DNA of 11,797 nucleotides, taken from positions 1-11,797 of the forward strand of contig CAMWKA010000026.1 in assembly GCA_947174725.1 (NCBI GenBank), read 5' to 3'. Position numbers and translations under genes: made by a program. Positions 8,295 through 11,797 of the stretch are shown piece after piece; the first letter of the stretch is position 1, and each line of letters begins with the position of its first letter. A model generated the notes under the pieces. It searched no databases, had not been told where the DNA came from, and saw only the letters and a list, made by a program, of their open reading frames with translations. Source of the stretch: an uncultured Lachnospiraceae bacterium (GTDB taxonomy: Bacteria > Bacillota > Clostridia > Lachnospirales > Lachnospiraceae).

Positions 8295-8630
8295 TCATTT
8301 TTCAATATCATTTTCCATATTTTTACTCCTGTGCTGTTCTTTCTTTTTCATACTCCTGTGACTCTTCCAGTAAGTATGAAGAGAAGAAATATCGATCATC
8401 AGCATCAGTGTCGTAGAGAATGCCCCGATATACAGAAAATAGATCATATATTGATAGCCGATCAGCCATGCCACATCGGCAGACAGAGACAGTGCCAGAA
8501 TACAGATACACAGTAACGTCAGCAGCGTTTTCCCCGGTCCTAACGGAAATTTCCACCGGAATCCCTTTTTCGAAAAATCAGGTTCCGTCTCACGATGTCT
8601 TTTATTTTCTAATCCGCGTTTCTTCTTCAT
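8295..8630 (-). CDS. Small two-helix membrane protein, unknown function
   Basis: A 111-residue protein I do not recognise. It has a basic N-terminal segment of about 30 residues (many Lys and Arg), two closely spaced hydrophobic helices (about 34-52 and 57-79) and a basic, polar tail (SMKKKEQHRSK). By the positive-inside rule both termini should be cytoplasmic, with a hairpin in the membrane. ATG 8630 follows GGGAGA at 8 nt. It lies 35 nt after the YihY-family gene and 51 nt before the TM-helix-repeat protein, in a run of envelope genes, and is probably cotranscribed. No catalytic motif is visible. The alternative reading frames here are less convincing because this one fits the operon spacing and ribosome binding site. 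Confidence 0.8.
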   Translation of the reverse strand: MKKKRGLENKRHRETEPDFSKKGFRWKFPLGPGKTLLTLLCICILALSLSADVAWLIGYQYMIYFLYIGAFSTTLMLMIDISSLHTYWKSHRSMKKKEQHRSKNMENDIEK

Positions 8631-8665
8631 TATTATTTTCTCCCAAACTTTCTGATGTATCTATA

Positions 8666-9547
8666 CTATGATATCCTCTGTTTTTTTCTTTTCGTTAAAA
8701 GAAATTGATATTCCTTCTCAAAATGAACATTAATGGATACTCCCATCAGTAGAATATAAAAACCTATATACAGCCACATCATGACCGCAATGATCGTTGT
8801 CAGGCTTCCATACATGCTAAAACCGTTCATTTTATCAATATAGATGGAAAATCCCCAGGAAAACACCGACCATACCACACTGGAAAACAGCGCCCCCGGC
8901 AGCTGCAGTCTGACAGATACCTTTTCATTGGGCAATGACGCATATACGATCTGCAAAAATACAGTTATCACCGCCCACACAAACAAAAAACGAAAATGCA
9001 TCATAAACTGATAAATATAACTATATGTAGGCAGAATACGTATCAGCGCTTCATTCAGGTAATTTCCAAACAGCATAAACGCAAAAGAAAATACAATACA
9101 GAGAATAAATACAACCGTATAAAGAGATGCCACCAGCCGCTGAATAAACATTCCTCTGGATTCTTTTACATGCCGGATCGCATTGATTCCGGCCTTTAAA
9201 GCATAAAAACCCTTTCCGGCAACCCACAACATCAAGACCGCCGAAACGGAAAGCAACGTAATCGATTTGTCATAGATTTCTTCTATAATGGATGTGCTGA
9301 TGGCCTCTAGGGAATGAGGCAAGACCTCCTCTATCACGGATAAAAACAGTTCCTGCGAGCCACGAATAAAGGGCAGGATGCTGCAGACCAGGATCAACAT
9401 CGGAATCAGGGAAAGAAACGCGAAAAAAGCAGTGCTTGCCGCAAACAGGGACGCTCTGCTTTCCTGCAATGCTTTACTGATCGCAAGTATCTCATTAATC
9501 AATCGAATACTTATCATTTTGACCTTTTCTATCACACTAATAACCAT
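8666..9547 (-). CDS. YihY/UPF0761-family inner membrane protein
   Basis: A six-helix integral membrane protein of the YihY family, once misnamed ribonuclease BN. The molecular function is unsettled. From ATG 9547 (293 residues) helices lie at about 35-60, 97-117, 140-163, 182-203, 218-237 and 248-272. The family pattern shows in SLFAASTAFFAFLSLIP and in GSLTTIIAVMMWLYIGFYILLMGVSIN. The start is uncertain. ATG 9547 (GGAAAG just upstream) and ATG 9517 (AAAAGG, 5 nt) both fit the family. A TTG at 9616 in the same frame has the best ribosome binding site (AGGAAGG, 7 nt), but would translate straight through two perfect palindromes at 9563-9618 and give an atypical 23-residue leader. The gene follows spoIID and precedes two more membrane-protein genes. 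Confidence 0.9.
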   Translation of the reverse strand: MVISVIEKVKMISIRLINEILAISKALQESRASLFAASTAFFAFLSLIPMLILVCSILPFIRGSQELFLSVIEEVLPHSLEAISTSIIEEIYDKSITLLSVSAVLMLWVAGKGFYALKAGINAIRHVKESRGMFIQRLVASLYTVVFILCIVFSFAFMLFGNYLNEALIRILPTYSYIYQFMMHFRFLFVWAVITVFLQIVYASLPNEKVSVRLQLPGALFSSVVWSVFSWGFSIYIDKMNGFSMYGSLTTIIAVMMWLYIGFYILLMGVSINVHFEKEYQFLLTKRKKQRIS

Positions 9548-9562
9548 GTCTTTCCGCAACCT

Positions 9563-9618
9563 ATAAATTTGGGCCGCAGGCACAAATTTATGATTGAAAA
9601 ATCTTAGATTTTTCAATC
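9563..9618. repeat. Two abutting perfect palindromes at the 5' end of the YihY gene
   Basis: Hairpin A (9563-9591) pairs ATAAATTTG with CAAATTTAT and continues inside with GCC/GGC around a GCA loop. Hairpin B (9592-9618) pairs GATTGAAAAATC with GATTTTTCAATC over 12 bp with a TTA loop. There is no base between them. They fill most of the gap between the spoIID stop (9640) and the YihY start. Neither is followed by a U run in either direction, so they do not look like classic terminators. They may be a small REP-like insertion or an RNA-processing site. Confidence 0.85.
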
Positions 9619-9639
9619 TACAGCCTTCCTATCCCTATA

Positions 9640-11301
9640 TCAATAAACTTTATCTATGGTAACATTTTCATAATAATATGTCAAAATGTATTCATAATCC
9701 TTTCCCTCCTCTGCAAGGTATCTTGCTCCATACTGGGACATACCGACGCCATGACCGAATCCGCCGCCTTTCAATACATAAGCGATCAGATTTCCATCCT
9801 GCTTTACCGCTTCTATTTCAAAAAATCCGCTGGGAACCAGAGTAAGTCCTTCTGAAACACTCATATCCTGCTTTATCAGCATATATCCATCCGCCGTCAA
9901 GATGTTCCGGATATAATATTCCCCCTCTATCATGATATGATAACTTCCGCTTGTAATATGCAGACAATCCACCACTTCTCCGGTGAGCCGTTCCTGTATC
10001 CGGATATCTTGAACCGCACTCATTCCGCCGATGATCTCTTCCATCTTGCCGCGATCCGTGATCTCCGTCCAACCTTCTCTGGAACTGCCCTCCCCCTTAT
10101 AGATACTGATATCATTTTTATTCTGCGCCAGAACAGTCAGAAGCCTGCTTTTCAACGCCTCAATGTCAAATTGCTTTGCCTGATAACTCCATCGGTACCA
10201 CGGCGACTCCTGTTCCAGCGTACCATAATCCCGATACACCAGATAGGAATAATCGCGTCCTGCGCTTCCCCGCCAGATATCCGCTGTCGTGGAATGTCCA
10301 CAGGAGCATGCGTAATAAAATGCCTCAATGGGCTCTCCCTGATAAGACAGATATTGTCCTGCCGTCTCATCCACCGCCTGTATGGCTGCATCTGAAGTCC
10401 CCTGTGTATGATAAACCTGAAAAGCAGTGGTATCGTCTACATCCGCTCCATACTGCTCCATTCTTCCCTGCCTGATCTGCAGCATCGCATACGATCTCGC
10501 GCAGACTGCCTGCGCCTTCAATGCCTCCATCGGATAACTCGATGGCATTTCCGAGGGCAGAACATAATAAAGATAACTTTCCAACGGCAGGGTATTGACC
10601 AGATAATATCCCTCGCTTTGCTGTCCGCCCGACGCACCGTTTCCCGCCTGCGTAATCACCAGAATCCCCTGATAAGTTTCTCCCGCATCGCCATCCATAC
10701 TTAACTTCCATTCCGCATCCGTATCCCAACCGCCATTTCTCCAAATTCCGACGATCAAGCCGTCTTCCTCTCCGATAGACGTTCCATTACTTTGCGCATT
10801 ACCGATATGATCCTGCCTTTCACTTTGTCTTGCAAACAGGCTGGCAATATCCGTCTCCGTAATGGATGTTCCGGCCTCCCCATAATATACTTCCTGTCCA
10901 TTCTGAATATAATAATCTTCCTCAAAGGACAATGTAAAATCATGGTGCGCATACCCCTGTCCACCGGTCAGAAGAACACGGATCGCCACAGGCGAGGGTT
11001 CCGATTCCTGATCAGCTGCGACCGCCTGGTCTTCCGACACCGTCCCCTGCGGATCGCTGACATTATCATTTCTACCAGATTCCTTCATCCGGGACTCCTG
11101 CCCACTCTCGCCGTTTTCATTTTGGGATGTCTCATTCCCTGTATTTCCTTCCATCGAAAACACAGCCGCCGTCCGTTCCAGACAACGCTCCACATATTGA
11201 TCCATGTGCTTTTCTTCAACGGCCGCCTGAAGCTTAACAACTATGACCGCCATCGCAACAATCAATACTATAAATAATTTCCGAAATATCGAATCCCTCA
11301 T
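9640..11301 (-). CDS. spoIID: SpoIID/LytB-type peptidoglycan lytic transglycosylase
   Basis: A 553-residue protein with an N-terminal membrane anchor (residues about 8-27), an acidic low-complexity linker rich in Gly, Glu, Asn, Ser and Gln (about 50-104), and a SpoIID/LytB domain. Key motifs: NTLPLESYLYYVLPSEMP (236-253), where E251 matches the catalytic glutamate of the family; ALKAQAVCARSYA (260-272); ACSCGH (331-336), with the Cys/His cluster seen in sporulation SpoIID proteins; and the C-terminal GGGFGHGVGMSQYGA (512-526). SpoIID cleaves denuded glycan strands during engulfment of the forespore. The protein is much longer than Bacillus SpoIID (about 343) because of the linker and an extra N-terminal region, so a vegetative wall-remodelling paralogue is possible. 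ATG 11301 follows AAAGGAGC. A strong terminator lies just upstream. Confidence 0.9.
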   Translation of the reverse strand: MRDSIFRKLFIVLIVAMAVIVVKLQAAVEEKHMDQYVERCLERTAAVFSMEGNTGNETSQNENGESGQESRMKESGRNDNVSDPQGTVSEDQAVAADQESEPSPVAIRVLLTGGQGYAHHDFTLSFEEDYYIQNGQEVYYGEAGTSITETDIASLFARQSERQDHIGNAQSNGTSIGEEDGLIVGIWRNGGWDTDAEWKLSMDGDAGETYQGILVITQAGNGASGGQQSEGYYLVNTLPLESYLYYVLPSEMPSSYPMEALKAQAVCARSYAMLQIRQGRMEQYGADVDDTTAFQVYHTQGTSDAAIQAVDETAGQYLSYQGEPIEAFYYACSCGHSTTADIWRGSAGRDYSYLVYRDYGTLEQESPWYRWSYQAKQFDIEALKSRLLTVLAQNKNDISIYKGEGSSREGWTEITDRGKMEEIIGGMSAVQDIRIQERLTGEVVDCLHITSGSYHIMIEGEYYIRNILTADGYMLIKQDMSVSEGLTLVPSGFFEIEAVKQDGNLIAYVLKGGGFGHGVGMSQYGARYLAEEGKDYEYILTYYYENVTIDKVY

Positions 11302-11327
11302 CAGAAAGCTCCTTTAGAATAAAAATG

Positions 11328-11365
11328 AAAAACGAAAAAGGAGAAACAATTCAGGTTGTTTCTCC
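11328..11365 (-). terminator. Intrinsic terminator just upstream of spoIID
   Basis: A perfect 10-bp stem (GGAGAAACAA 11340-11349 with TTGTTTCTCC 11356-11365) and a 6-nt loop are followed on the minus strand by UUUUUCGUUUUU. It would stop transcripts coming from the 6S-like RNA and the small ORF. It ends only 26 bp before the spoIID start codon, so spoIID either has a promoter overlapping this hairpin or depends on read-through. Confidence 0.85.
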
Positions 11366-11394
11366 CATCCTTATCCTAAGTCCCTTTTCTATTG

Positions 11395-11493
11395 TCATTT
11401 GCATCCCAACTTCCATGTCTGAAAAGTTTTACTTCCAATGTGACATAAAAGTTCTAAACGGTGTACATCATAAATGTTCTTATGTTTCTTCAT
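11395..11493 (-). CDS. Possible 32-residue small basic protein
   Basis: ATG 11493 opens a 32-codon frame ending in TGA at 11395. The peptide starts MKKHKNIYDVHRLELLCHIG and ends TFQTWKLGCK: basic, with two cysteines and no membrane helix. It lies between the 6S-like RNA and the terminator at 11328-11365, which falls 29 nt after its stop. That is the layout of a short cistron. AAGGA is only 2 nt from the ATG, which is poor spacing. A TTG start 5 codons upstream is possible but has no better site. I recognise no family. It may be chance. Confidence 0.28.
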   Translation of the reverse strand: MKKHKNIYDVHRLELLCHIGSKTFQTWKLGCK

Positions 11494-11513
11494 ATTCCTT
11501 CGTATCAAATATG

Positions 11514-11691
11514 TAACCCCTAAAATGCGGTTCCTATTTTTTGACTCCTAGCAAAGCTAGGTGGGCAACCGCAGCCGACACATCTGCCTTCCGCTGACCA
11601 AGGCGGCCTGACATCCGCGTGGCGATATAGGAATCCCGTTTAAAGTAATGTAGGCTCAAAAACAATAGGAACCTTCACTGCATTTCAGGTT
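11514..11691 (-). ncRNA. ssrS: 6S RNA candidate (SsrS)
   Basis: The sequence between a consensus promoter and 11514 folds end to end into one long rod of about 178 nt. The closing stem pairs AACC..TGAAATGC (11691-11679) with GCATTTTAGGGGTT (11528-11515), then GGTTCCTATT (11673-11664) with AATAGGAACC (11538-11529), then TTTTGA with TCAAAA and CCTA with TAGG. A large unpaired middle and a GC-rich apical part (CCGC/GCGG) follow. The 3' side of the middle has GGCTGCGGTTGCC, resembling the CTGCGG stretch conserved in 6S RNAs. 6S RNA mimics an open promoter and sequesters sigma-A RNA polymerase in stationary phase. A perfect local hairpin on the 3' side (CCTAGC-TTT-GCTAGG) could compete with the closing stem. 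The call rests on shape and promoter, not on a database match. Confidence 0.62.
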
Positions 11692-11697
11692 AATACT

Positions 11698-11726
11698 ATT
11701 ATATCCGAAGGTCAGTTAAAATACAA
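11698..11726 (-). promoter_or_regulatory. Sigma-A promoter of the 6S-like RNA
   Basis: On the minus strand TTGTAT (11726-11721), a 17-nt spacer and a perfect TATAAT (11703-11698). The start point would be near A 11691, which is also where the closing stem of the RNA begins. That agreement supports both calls. Confidence 0.72.
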
Positions 11727-11759
11727 TTGGAAAATCCTATATAATTATACAAGCATTTT

Positions 11760-11797
11760 TTACAAAATGTCTAAAGGATCAACACTCATCTTCATCC
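11760..11797 (-). CDS. Possible last codons of an upstream gene
   Basis: From the window edge to the TAA at 11760-11762 one minus-strand frame is open and reads MKMSVDPLDIL. This looks like an ordinary protein C terminus, and it sits where a co-directional gene would end, 33 bp before the -35 box of the 6S-like promoter. Eleven complete codons are far too few to prove coding or name a family. Confidence 0.25.
   Translation of the reverse strand, partial: MKMSVDPLDIL

Noticed and set aside
11302..11340. A sigma-E-type sporulation promoter directly in front of spoIID.
   Set aside because: I could only force weak matches such as GAATTGTT in the T-rich terminator tail. None has a convincing -10 box at proper spacing.
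11529..11673. The inverted repeat GGTTCCTATT / AATAGGAACC as the ends of a second foldback mobile element.
   Set aside because: No direct repeat flanks it, pairing continues beyond the repeat on both sides, and a consensus promoter points into it at the right distance. A structured RNA gene fits better.
11529..11673. The same region as signal recognition particle RNA, because it contains ATGTCAGG and GGAAGGCAG.
   Set aside because: The motifs are not arranged around a GGAA tetraloop as in SRP helix 8, and the AAGCAG side of the symmetric loop is missing.

Overview
The window reads as a chromosomal core segment of an anaerobic, spore-forming Firmicute, most probably a clostridium of the Lachnospiraceae type. 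The grounds are a phenylalanine T-box in front of pheST, an apeA-type M18 aminopeptidase, a SpoIID homologue and strong AGGAG-type ribosome binding sites. The taxonomic call is inference. Every gene I can support is on the minus strand, so transcription runs from high to low coordinates.

Right end (11302-11797): a good sigma-A-type promoter (11698-11726) feeds a roughly 178-nt sequence that folds into one long rod. I interpret it as a 6S RNA (ssrS) candidate. Downstream lie a possible 32-codon small ORF and a strong intrinsic terminator, which stands only about 27 bp before the start of the next gene. A dozen in-frame codons at the extreme edge may be the tail of another gene.

11301-7062: four co-directional genes, possibly one unit: a SpoIID/LytB-type peptidoglycan lytic enzyme with a long acidic linker; a YihY-family membrane protein whose 5' end carries two abutting perfect palindromes; a 111-residue two-helix membrane protein of unknown function; and a membrane protein made of four repeats of the MscS-type 'TM helix' unit.

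7040-435: a promoter and T-box leader with terminator control pheS-pheT, followed by apeA (M18 aminopeptidase) and queA. A 209-bp foldback element with 19-bp imperfect terminal inverted repeats, flanked by a perfect 11-bp direct repeat, sits exactly at the pheT stop codon and separates pheT from apeA. Removing it leaves a gap of only about 30 bp, so the original arrangement was probably a tight pheS-pheT-apeA-queA operon. The end of queA carries a four-copy 17-bp tandem repeat, whose first copy encodes the last residues and stop codon of QueA.

451-1: the repeat, a plausible promoter, and the N-terminal 79 codons of a PilZ-domain (c-di-GMP-binding) protein cut by the window edge.

I found no new multi-gene system (defence, secretion or biosynthetic). 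The novelty is in noncoding structure: the foldback element with target duplication, the 6S-like RNA followed by a small ORF and terminator, the palindrome pair at the YihY start, and the queA 3'-end tandem repeat.
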